Source: Diospyros lotus (lineage: Eukaryota; Streptophyta; Magnoliopsida; Ericales; Ebenaceae). Taken from it: DNA of 64,000 nt. The position numbers and the translations under genes were made by a program. The DNA lies in the NCBI RefSeq assembly GCF_014633365.1, contig NC_068350.1, positions 8,843,922-8,907,921 on the forward strand, read 5' to 3'. Below are positions 47,389-57,974 of this stretch, one piece after another. The notes below the pieces were generated by a model, which worked only from the letters and a program-made list of their open reading frames with translations, was not told where the DNA came from and ran no database searches. Position 1 is the first letter of the stretch, and every line of letters begins with the position of its first letter.

Positions 47389-49068
47389 TGTTAGAACGGG
47401 AGATGCTATGGCACACACCAAGAGGGGGGGGTGAATTGGTATAATTAAAAACTTTGTAGAAACTTGAAAACTTTTTGATACAGGTTGAAGTTTTAATGAT
47501 TAAAAAACGTGAAGCATATAAAATGACAAATGTGAATCAAGTGAGGAATTAAGGAATGCTTGGAAAGATAAAGATGATTTAAAGAACACAAGCACACAAG
47601 AACACCAAGATTTATAGTGGTTCGGCTTAACCCAAGCCTAATCCACTACCTTAGCTCCTCACTAAGGATTTTTCAAACCATCCACTAAAACCCTCTACTT
47701 AAACCAAGTAGGTCCTCTAGTCCGAGACTAGGAATTACAAAACCTCCCACTCAAATGGGCCCTCTAGCTATACAAGCTAGGAAAACAAGAAATATATAGT
47801 TGGAGAGAATCTAAGAGATGAATCTCTTAGTTACAATGTCTCTCAAAAATGATACAAGACTTAAATGAATGTAAACAAATTAAGATCACAGCCTTGAAGA
47901 GAGAAAATTGAAGCACAGTGAATGTAAATAGAAATGAGTGTAAAATGTAAGCTCAATTCAATTCATTCCCATCCATTAGCCTTCTCTTGATCATCTATGA
48001 CATGTATATATAAGTGTCCCACGAAGTTGAAGAGAAATATAGCCGTTTGGAGCCGTTGGGATTTGAAAAAATAGCCGTTGGAACTTTCTGCAAAAAGAAA
48101 TAGTCGACAGAAGAAATATATAGTTGACTATTTTTACAACTAAAGCAAGAAATAGTCGACAGACAAAACGAATAGTCGACTATTTTATAACACAAAATTT
48201 CAACAGTCGACAGACACATTCCAATAGTCGACAGATGCTGAGATATGAAAAAATTTTTGAAACTTATGAACAAAAATAGTCGACAGATTAGAAGGCATAG
48301 TCGACTATTTTTACTCGATAGTCGACAGATGCTAAAATAGTCGACAGATGCTTAAATAGTCGACAGAACATAAAAAATAGTCGACTATTTTGAAGCATAG
48401 TCAACAGAATGATCCTGATAGTCGACTATTCTTTAGAAAAATTTGAATTTTCAAAACAACCTTATTCGATTATTTAAAAACTCATTTTGATTATCTTTAA
48501 AACAAGTTGAGATTATCAAAAGTATATATTTGAAACAAATCACACTCAACAAGAAAGTTTTTCAAAACACTTTCAACCATACTCAATATTTCTTCTATAA
48601 GTTTTCATATCTTACTTCAAAACTTATATACTAAAAATTCATTTTCTCATTCATATAATCCACATGATAGAAATTGATTTTTATATAGACATTCATCAAA
48701 ACCATTTCATTACTAAGAGATATTAGATATCAAAATACTAAGAGATAGTTTTCTAAAATGAACACTTTCTAAAATGAACATACTTTCAAAAACATGTTCT
48801 AGTTGGTCTTTTGCCTTAGAACAATTTTAGCTCTATGTTGACCAACGACTTCAAAGCTAATTTGAAAATCATTTTAGGAGATTCTTTTAAGACTAAAAAC
48901 TTGACTTTGCAAATCTCTAACTAAAATAGAAAATCATAAATCTTTTTGGTTTTCATTTTAACAATGCACTTGAAATTGATTTTGTTGAAAACCACCACCT
49001 TGATTCATGACTTAGGGATTTAATAACATATGTTTTTCATCATCAAAACTAAGCACAAGGGTAGAACA
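47389..49068 (-). mobile_element. Nested LTR (SIRE-like), opposite orientation
   Basis: On the minus strand it starts TGTTCTACCCTTGTGCTTAG followed by TTTTGATGATGAAAAACA, and ends CCAATTCACCCCCCCCTC...CGTTCTAACA, the same start and end style as the outer LTR. It interrupts the outer tandem repeats. Flanks GTATA (left) and CTATA a few bases beyond the right end are only a partial target duplication. It contains the GTCGAC cluster. Confidence 0.65.
48101..48427. repeat. Cluster of 12 GTCGAC palindromes
   Basis: The word ATAGTCGAC occurs twelve times in 327 bp (one preceded by C rather than T), with two more one-base variants (TAGTTGAC, TAGTCAAC). Two contexts alternate: AATAGTCGACAGA and TAGTCGACTATTTT, the second a longer palindrome. 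Two more copies lie at 53275-53307. Spacing is irregular (about 15-50 bp). Confidence 0.85.
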
Positions 49069-49875
49069 TCAATCTATATTTACTCATGCAAAAAATATTT
49101 TTTTTAATTAAAGGTGAACGACTTTTAAACATGTTTCCTTCTTTTGATCATTTATGTTTCAAAAGCTTATGTTTAAATTTTTATATATAAATAAATATAT
49201 TTATTACTCATACAAAAAGTAAATTTATTTTGAATTAAATGTGAGTTATTTTTAAATATGTTTCCTTGTTGTTTGAAAAAACTTAAAAAAAAAATTGAAT
49301 TTCAAACTTCATATTAATATTTTCTTTAACGACTAGTTTATTTAGAAGATGTATATATATAGAGTAAATATGGAGGGTCAAAATAGAACAAACTTGATAA
49401 AGCATTCAAACAAGAGTGAGAAGTTTCAAAGTGATGGAAGTGTGTTGTCTGGTAGAATTCTCAACCGTTGGTAACTTGTTTGTAATTGTCTTTGATTGTA
49501 AGTTTATTAATTTTATTCACTTATTGTGTAAGGAAATTGTATTTGTTAGTAGTGTGATAGTGGTTCTTGTTTAGACAATGGATTGTATGTTGGTTCTACC
49601 TCTAATTAAAAGATAGTGTTGATTCTCCATAATAGAACCTCAACCTAAGTCTTGAGAGTCTCAAGCAAAATTTTGAAAGAGATGATAAGACTTTTTAAAG
49701 CCAAATCTCTATAAATTTATCTTGTTTCTTATAACTGTGTGATTTTATTGTTATCAATCATATTGCAATCATCACATATTAAAATCACAATTTAAGAGTT
49801 TTTAAAATAGTTAAAATTATTAATTTTTAAAAAACCCAATTCACTCTCTTGGGTATTTTTCTAGGCAACAATAAT

Positions 49876-51168
49876 AATGTAAAATTTAATAATTTTATGT
49901 TAAATAATATTTTTTTAATAAAATTATGAATAAATTTATTAATGTATTTATAAACAAGCTTATTCACAAGCCATTAATCAAGTATGCTCGCGAGCCTTTA
50001 AATGATCCAACTCGTAAGTTTATAATCAAACTTACTTGCAAACTTATAATCGAATTAGCTTGTGAGCCTCTATTCGAATCAACTCGTGAGCTACTGAGCT
50101 GAGTTTTACTGAATTCAAGTTCGACTCATTTACAAATCGAGTTTTAAAATTAAGCTCAATCTCAACTTATTTACCTTAACAAATGAACTTGAACGAGTTT
50201 TTAACGACTCAAGCACTGACCAACTTGCAAGTGGCTCGACTTATTTGCGACCCTAATTGCATGAGTAATGAACTTGTGAGTTGTGAATGACTTTGAAATT
50301 TGTTAACTTAAGTATATTTATGAAATAAAGATTTGATTTTTAGCAAATTAAATGCCATCCTAAGCTTGGTAACTTGGATCTCCACTCTTATTTCTTGAAT
50401 ATGCTTATAAGTAATTATAAAAAAAAAAAAAAAAAACTTACTTTAGATATTTCCAAATAATTAGTAAATGCTGGGTTGCTTAAGTTGCTTCTAAAAAGAA
50501 TTTTAAGTTATATAATGTTTTAAATTAACGAAGTGTTTGGATAAAATATAATTTAAATTATTAGTTATAAAGTTATGTGTTTATTGAAAAAAAAAAAACT
50601 TATAAATTGTAAAATATTGTACAATGACAAAAAAATATTAGTGATATGCTTTAATACTAGATCTAGATGACATTTAAATAAGCATGTTGATATGTTTTGT
50701 ACATAATAAAATAACATTTTATCTTCATTCATAATTCTCTAATTTTGTATGAATGAGTTATTAGATTTCTTATTAAAAATCTCATTCTTAAATTGTTAAG
50801 AATATGTGAACAGGATTCTTTAATACAAGAAATCTTAGATTGTTCATAATCCTTACCTTTCTTAGAAGGGGATTTTAATCAAGTGAGTACGAACTAACAC
50901 AAAAATTTATCACTTTGATTAATATAAAATACTAATGATAAAGAATGATAAATCATATGCTATAAAACATTATATGTTTAGAGTAAAAGTGTGGGTGATT
51001 GTTGGTTGAACAACACATCAAACGTGATGATAACAAATCACGTAAGTAAAAGGATTAATGATTTATTATTAATTACAATTATGTAACTAATCATTTGACT
51101 TGAAGTAATATGGTTGTCTCATGTAATATGAGATTTGCTAGTGATGCAGAGTCACCCAATTGCGAGGT
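49876..51168. other. AT-rich intergenic DNA
   Basis: From 49980 to 50260 the text repeats ACTCGTGAGC, CTCGTGAG and TTGCAAG words, like a decayed GAGCTCGAGCTC-type repeat also seen faintly at 38400-38510. An A18-like run lies near 50420. No gene is seen. Confidence 0.45.
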
Positions 51169-51173
51169 AAGAA

Positions 51174-52646
51174 TGTAATACCCCGAGAGTCCAGAGAAGT
51201 TAGTATATATCGAGGATAGTGTAAGAAAGGAAACAACACCAGCTGGATACATTTTTAGGCTGAATGTTGGCAAAGAACTCCCAAGTTAAGCGTGCTTGAC
51301 CTGGGGCAATCCAAGGATGGGTGACCCCCCTGGGAAGTTTGTGTAGGCCCATCAGGGTAAGTTGTTCCGGTCCTTCCTATCGCTCGATGCGGGATGTTAC
51401 AGGTGGTATCAGAGCCGACCCTTGGCGAAGGCAGTCCGATGAGGGCGGGGAGTGGCGCTGGGGCTTGAGGGCCTGTACAAGGAGCGGCTTCTGGCAGGTT
51501 TCTAAGATGGCAGCCCCCAAGGGGAGAAGGTTTGGGACCAGTTGTAAGGTCGCATGACGAGGACGTCATGTGCTCAAGGGGGGGGGAGAATGTAATACCC
51601 CGAGAGCCCAAAGAAGTTAGAATATATCGAGGATAGTGTAAGAAAAGAAACAACACCAGCTGGATACCTTTTGGGCTGAATGTTGGCAAAGAACTCCCAA
51701 GTTAAGCGTGCTTGACCTGGGGCAATCCAATGATGGGTGACCCCCCTGGGAAGTTCGTGTAGGCCCATCAGGGTAAGTTGTTCCGGTCCTTCCTATCGCT
51801 CGATGCGGGATGTTACAGGTGGTATCAGAGCCGACCCTTGGCGAAGGCAGTCCGATGAGGGCGGGGAGTGGCGCCGGGGCTTGAGGGCCTGTACAAGGAG
51901 CGGCTTCTGGCAGGCTTCTAGGATGGCAGCCCCCAAGGGGAGAAGGTCTGGGACCAGTTGTAAGGTCGCATGACGAGGACGTCATGTGCTTAAGGGGGGG
52001 AGAATGTAATACCCCGAGAGCCCAGAGAAGTTAGTATATATCGAGGATAGTGTAAGAAAGGAAACAACACCAGCTGGATACCTTTTGGGCTGAATGTTGG
52101 CAAAGAACTCCCAAGTTAAGCGTGCTTGACCTGGGGCAATCCAAGGATGGGTGACCCCCATGGGAAGTTTGTGTAAGCCCATCAGGGTAAGTTGTTCCGG
52201 TCCTTCCTATCGCTCGATGCGGGATGTTACAGGTGGTATCAGAGCCGACCCTTGGCGAAGGCAGTCCGATGAGGGCGGGGAGTGGCGCCGGGGCTTGAGG
52301 GCCTGTAGAAGGAGCAGCTTCTGGCAGGCTTCTAGGATGGTAGCCCCCAAGGGGAGAAGGTTTGGGACCAGTTGTAAGGTCGCATGACGAGGACGTCATG
52401 TGCTCAAGGGGGGGAGAATGTAATACCCCGAGAGCCCAGAGAAGTTAGAATATATCGAGGATAGTGTAAGAAAGGAAACAACACCAGTTGGATACCTTTT
52501 GGGCTAAATATTGGCAAAGAACTCCCAAGTTAAGCGTGCTTAACCTAGGGCAATCCAAGGATGGGTGACCCCCCTCTGAGAAGTTCGTGTAGGCCCATCA
52601 GGGTAAGTTGTTCCGGTCCTTCCTATCGCTCGAACGGGATGTTACA
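51174..52646 (+). mobile_element. Cassandra TRIM tandem array: four LTRs, three internal domains
   Basis: LTRs lie at 51174-51401, 51591-51817, 52005-52231 and 52419-52646 (227-228 bp each), separated by internal parts of 187-189 bp, so the period is 414-417 bp. Each internal part begins with the primer site GGTGGTATCAGAGCCGAC, intact here, and ends in a polypurine tract (AAGGGGGGGAGAA type). Perfect AAGAA repeats flank the whole array (51169-51173, 52647-52651), so it entered, or grew, at one target site. Each LTR carries the 5S rRNA-like core AAGTTAAGCGTGCTTGAC and GGATGGGTGACCCCC(C)TGGGAAG. The 78-122-codon open frames that recur in each unit reflect the repeat, not proteins. Confidence 0.95.
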
Positions 52647-52651
52647 AAGAA

Positions 52652-53365
52652 TTTACTGTGTGTTCTCATTTGGCATGTATACGGAGGTAGGTGTTCGTTA
52701 GATGGAATTCATTACCTCTAACTTGAGATGAACATCCTATGCAATCTTCTAGTTTGTGATCGAAGAAATACTTGGCCAACTCATAAATAATTGTAAAAGA
52801 GTTTTCAATATGTAATCTCATCCAATCAATTGAGATTTATTACACAGTACTAAGTTAGAGAATTTGATCAGTTTATAGCTCTTACTTGGTTAGGATATTT
52901 GATTGAATTATACAATAATCATTATTGAAATAGATCAAATGTGAATTGATTTCATTGTTATTTATATTATTTTTATATATTGCTAGACGTCACTCAAGAT
53001 TGTTAAAGTATTCCAAGAAAATAGAGACATTCTCAAAATAGATCGAAGAATTCAATGGACATCAAATGAATTTGATACTTTTTAATTGCTATTTGGTGAT
53101 AAATCTAGAAAATTACACACCAAAATACAAAACGGCTGAAATAAGAATTGAGAGATTTTGTGCTATGTGCTCAATGCCATTGAGAGTTACTAGAGAGTCT
53201 AATTATCATTAAGAGTTAGTAACATATTTATATGTAATTAAGTAAAGGTCTTACAATAGCAAATACCTAACTGTCGACTTTTTTCATAAATAGTCGACAG
53301 TTTTTTGAAAGTTAAAAATTGTTGACTAACTCAATAAATACCATCAACAATTTTTATTTGGCATA
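52652..53365. other. AT-rich DNA between Cassandra array and next LTR
   Basis: No gene or complete element is visible. Two GTCGAC words (53275, 53302) match the motif cluster at 48101-48427, suggesting a fragment of the same repeat family. Confidence 0.45.
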
Positions 53366-53370
53366 TTATA

Positions 53371-56255
53371 TGTAATATCTCAAAATTTGAAAATGATTAA
53401 TAATTAATAATTATTGTGTTTGTGGAGATTAACAAATATTTGTGGGTTAAAAGGAATTATTAATTTATTTGGGTATTTCGGGATTTAAGAAAAATGTTTA
53501 TTTATGTGAATTTGAGAAAATAATTATTTAATTGGGAGTATTTATGAAAATAAGAAAATAAATTAATTTAGTGGATTTTCTGGAAGTTATAGGGTGAAAG
53601 TGTAATAAGAGAAAAATTGAAGTTTGGATGTATGTGTAATTAATTGAAATTGGGGGGTGTTGAAATGTGATTTCCGTAAGCTGCTAGGTGGGTGTTTTTA
53701 AATATAATGCGGGGCATTGTATGTGTGAAGATACGGCTGGATTAGGCGGTCGCGGGTTCGAGGCTGGCTGTGCGCGCGCGCAATCGAGGTTTTGCTAATT
53801 TTTATCAAGCCTCAGGCGCCCAAAATGGCGCCGTTTCATGTGAGGCGGTGGGCAACCCTTGGCTGCCACGTGGCGCGCACTGGTGCGCCCGCGCTGCCAC
53901 TCTCCCACGCCCCCTATTTTTCACGTATTTTAAGGCTAAATTGGCCACATTTTTAGCCGATTTTTGCTGCTTTAAATTGCTTCAATTGAAGCTAAAAATT
54001 AAGATTAAATTGGGAACAAACAGTGAGCGAGCAAAGAGCTTTCAGAAGAAGAAAATGGCGCGTAGAGGCTAGAAATGGTGAGGAAAATTGGGAGGAGTTG
54101 AGGATTAAGTTAAGTTTAATTGCGGTTGAATTTCTCGGGTGAGTAAATAATTATGTATTAATAATTTTGTTCGGTTAGAATTTATTTAAAAGTTTGATTT
54201 TAGTAATTTTGGATGATTATGCTATGTTATGTGTAATAATTTGTTGTGTAAGTATATATATATATACACGAGTACACTGTGTGCAAGTGGTGAGCTTACT
54301 GTGTGTATATTAATTTGATTGTGAGGGTTTGTGTTGCAGTGAGTGTGCCGTGTGCCAATTTATATATATCTATATGTATATATGTGTAATCAGTGTGTGA
54401 GTATGAATAAGTGGGTGAGTGAAATGAAATTAGGATAAAAGAAAAGTTAAGGAATGCCTAGCCTTGTATGCATATTGGTGGAGATATGTGTATATGTTAT
54501 TAAGCAAATATATATATATATATTCCTATATTTATAAGCTAAGCAGGAAGTAGTGGTGCATATTGTGAGTTGTTAATTAATTAATTATTTACATTGAAGA
54601 TGTTATTGGTGTGATATAATTTAAATTAAATATAAGACTTGTTGGGGTTTTATTTACGAAGTGCCTGCATGAGATTTTAGACGGTTAAATTATTTAAATT
54701 ATTTATATTACACGGTCAGTTTTAATTAATGTGTGCCATGATTTTATTAATCGCTATTAAACGTTTTTCTTCGCAGCGGGAGTGCAAGAAATACAAGAAA
54801 CGGCTGTGTAAAGGCAAGCTCATAACCCTCTCTTCATGATCTTTAATTCTCGTGATAGACCTCGTGATTTCCTGTATTTTATCCTCTCCCTTACTTTAAT
54901 TCGGCACCTAGCCTTATTTGTTGAGTTATTATTTATTTGTTTTAAGTTAAATTAAATCCGAGACATCTAGAATTTTATTCGTTAGTTGCCTACGGGAGTT
55001 TGTACCACCCCCAAGCTTATGGGAATGATGCCGTACTCACCCGGGGCTAGATTCTTAGCTGTTCGGGTATTATTATTGGATCTTTGGTTGTTTATCGGTT
55101 AGAGCGGTTGTGCAGTGGGGGCAAGGATCAGCTGTTCGGTGACGGTGTGATTGTCTTACGGTCTATCTTAGGCCGTCAGATGGTCTCTCTTGGTCACTAA
55201 CCGCTGACCGGTGCCAGGCATTGCTGACTAGCTCTGCCGTTATGTGATTATAGCATGCATGGTTATATTTTATTCTTGTTGCATGATTTGGTATGCACAT
55301 GGGTATGGGCTGCATGTTGGGTTTATCATGATTTGGTTATGCTTGGTCATGGATACTCTAGTTTGGTTAGGTTGCATCCAGCACGGGCATATGCATCGCG
55401 TGTGGTTTACTATGTGGGCGGAGTATGGCCTGATGCTTGGATGTATGGGTGCCTTGTATCACGTTGATGCTCACTACGCCATTGCATTGTTATGTGCATT
55501 GCATGGTTACTGATAGTATTTAGTTCTCGGACAGGAGTACCGTTCCGAGAGAGCCTCTCGCTCGGGTGTCGAGAGTACCGACATGGACGGGTGACGGGAG
55601 TATCGACCCGGGACAGCGCGCGAAGGTTTGTTGGAGATACATGTTGCTTTTCAGGGCTGCGGCAGGTTGGTATGGGACTTGGATGCCAGGTGTCTTGTGT
55701 GGGCCCCAAGGACCGGTATATGCTTTTATTATGTTATGCTATTGTGTTGTAGCGTCTCATGGCTTGTGTGTACCTGGGGGTTTATCCTGGGGAGAGTTTT
55801 CTGGATATGTTCATCTTTCAGCCTTTCTTTCCTTATGCTTGCTGAGACTCTCGACTTACTTTGCTTTCCATCATTCCAGGTAGTCGCAGCGTGGGCCATG
55901 GGCAAGAAAGTTAGCTTTTGGTGGCAGAGTCGGTATGGTGTACAGGCAGTCCCGTCAATCCCTGTCAACTCTGATGGTTGAGTAGGGTTTACTCTATCAT
56001 TTTTATTGTGCCAGGTCGTTTCTCGAGTCTCGTGTATATTGGCACATGAGTTTGTATTTATTTATTTATCATGTGACTGCCATGTTGCGGGGTACCCGTA
56101 GAGCATACATGTGTTTAGCTTCGCTTCCGTTGTTCTTATTTTTGTGTATGCATGCCAGGGTGATTTTGGTCTTGTGTACCATTCTTTTTCCCTTCTGTAG
56201 GCGCTCCCGTTCGGATAATCCGGGTGATTGAGATATTCAAGCGGGGGTGCTTACA
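53371..56255 (+). mobile_element. Solo LTR, 2885 bp, target duplication TTATA
   Basis: Perfect TTATA repeats flank it (53366-53370, 56256-56260). Ends are TGTAATATCTCAAAATTTG and GCGGGGGTGCTTACA. From about 54815 it is collinear with 20955-22409: AGGCAAGCTC(T/A)TAACCCTCTC, GGCACCTAGCCTTATTTGTTG, GCATATGCATCGCGTGTGG, GGCAGTCCCGTCAATCCCTG. The first 1.4 kb is different from that copy, with a GC-rich stretch at 53740-53920 instead of the purine-rich tract. Open frames of 60-117 codons in the 3' half occur in both copies but are not similar to any protein I know. Confidence 0.88.
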
Positions 56256-56754
56256 TTATATATAAAATATTCGAAAGTAAGTGAAAAGTCCACAAATTCC
56301 CAATGTCACTCTAAAATCAATGAAAAGTTGCATGGGTTAAGAGTGGATTTACCCTGAAAGCTACTAATTTTTGTTCCACTAATGTATATAAATAAAGAAA
56401 TTACATAAGAAGAATATTCTATAGCTTGTTCTTCCTTTTTCTCATCAGCTCTTTCTTTTAGGTTTTTTTTTTATCTTAATTTGCTCAAATGTTGAGCTCT
56501 GATTTTTTAAATCAAGAACAATTGCAAACCTTAATATACTCTTATAGTCTTCAGCTAGCACTGAAAGAGCTTCAAGTGATTTTGAAAGCTAGTTTGTTAT
56601 GGATCAACTAGGTCTTTCATATTTAAAGAGGATAAAGTCAGCTAGCTAGTGAAACTTTTCCTACATCAAACACTTGTTATTTAAGATGTAACTTTTACTT
56701 AAACATTCACTTTATATTGTATGGTTATTGCATATTGCTAAAACACCTATACTT

Positions 56755-57380
56755 TGTAATATCCCAATAGCATGAGAATGATAGTATTTATCGAGAATAA
56801 ATAACATCAGTTTGATACCTTTTGAACTAAATGTAGATAAAAAATTCTGGGGTTAAGTGTGCTTGAGTAGGGAAAACTTAAGGATGGGTGACCCCCTGGG
56901 AAGTTTACGTAGGCCCATCAGAGTAAGTTGTTTCGATTTTTCCTATCGCTCGATGCGAAATGTTACATATGGTATCAGATCCAACCCTTGGAGAAGGCAG
57001 TCCGATGAGGGCGAGGAGTAGCACCAGGGGCACGAGGGCTTGTACAAGGAGTGGCTCCTAGCAAACTTTTAGGATAACAGCCTTCAAAGGGGAGAAGATT
57101 TGAGACCAGTTGTAAGGTCATATGCCGAGAACGTCATGTGCTCAAGTGAGGAGAATGTAATACCCCAAGAGCATGAGAATGGTAGTATATATCGAGAATA
57201 AGTAAGGAAAAAAATAACACCAACTGAATACCTTTTGAGCTGAATATAGGCAAATAACTCTGGGGTTAAGTGTGCTTGAGTTGGGAAAACTCAATGATGA
57301 GTGACTCCCTGAAAAGTTTGCGTAGACCCATCATGGTAAATTGTTTCGATCATTCCTATCACTTGATGTGGAATGTTATA
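56755..57380 (+). mobile_element. Cassandra TRIM, diverged copy, target duplication TACTT
   Basis: The LTRs are 56755-56967 (213 bp) and 57156-57380 (225 bp), with the primer site TGGTATCAGATCCAA between them and the tract GTGAGGAGAA before the second. Perfect TACTT repeats flank it (56750-56754, 57381-57385). The LTR ends are TTACA and TTATA. The 5S-like core persists (GTTAAGTGTGCTTGA, GGATGGGTGACC). The LTRs differ from each other much more than those of the other two loci, so this is the oldest of the three. Confidence 0.9.
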
Positions 57381-57385
57381 TACTT

Positions 57386-57974
57386 CATACTGGTTTTATG
57401 TTTATTTTTTTGCCGAAACGAAATATGAAAAATTTAAAATCTCATAGACCGTAACAACACATCACTATTTGTGTAAATTAAATTTATTAAAAAAATAATT
57501 ATAATAAAAAAGAAATAATTAATTATAATTTGTAATAAAAAAATATAGCATATTTTTATTTAAAAATTTATGTTTAATTAATAGATTTTTATGTATCTAA
57601 TAATATATTTATATAAATATAATTTTAAAAAATAAAAAAAACCAACTATTAAACTTGATCAAATGCCAACTATTTTTAAGTGTAGCAACTATTTTTTATA
57701 TATCTAATAATATATTTATCTTTTTTTAAAAAAATTGTCGTTGACCAACTATGAATCCTTATCAAACACGTCTAAGATTGTTAGTATAAAGAAGGTGAGG
57801 TAGTTAAAATAAAAAAAATATCTTTTTTATTTGATGCACTTGTAATTTGTTTTTAAAATAAAATAAAAGTTTTATGAATTTTCACGAACCAAAGTCTAGT
57901 AATTGTGGTGACTTTTCTAAACCAAAGTAGAGAGATTTTCTCATTGTAAAAATATATGTATACATATAAAGAAA
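57386..57974. other. AT-rich intergenic DNA
   Basis: Very A/T-rich, with no gene or defined element. Confidence 0.5.

Larger units (their letters stand above)
47036..49870 (+). mobile_element. Solo LTR (SIRE-like copia), target duplication ATAAT, with a nested LTR
   Basis: Perfect ATAAT repeats flank it (47031-47035, 49871-49875). It starts TGTTAAGCTCAAGGGTAAG with TTTTGATGATAACAAA soon after, and ends near CCAATTCACTCTCTTGGG...AGGCAACA; both are typical of SIRE-type LTRs. Near 47090-47390 and 49080-49270 it carries tandem units of about 130-180 bp (ACAAAAAGTAAATTTATTTT). A second LTR is inserted at 47389-49068, so its own length is about 1.15 kb. Confidence 0.75.

Noticed and set aside
48101..48427. 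CRISPR-like array (repeated word with variable spacing)
   Set aside because: The repeated word is 6-10 bp and palindromic, spacers are irregular and AT-rich, and it lies in an LTR.
51270..51350. Possible functional 5S rRNA gene (GTTAAGCGTGCTTG, GGATGGGTGACC)
   Set aside because: The match covers only part of 5S rRNA, is interrupted, and sits within LTRs with TG...CA ends, primer sites and target duplications. It is the 5S-derived part of Cassandra.
51321..52387. Repeated 78-122-codon open frames in each array unit
   Set aside because: They follow the repeat period and cross LTR, primer site and internal DNA. Cassandra elements are non-coding.
54800..56231. Several 60-117-codon frames
   Set aside because: They lie in the shared 3' half of two solo LTRs and are not preserved as one frame between the copies.
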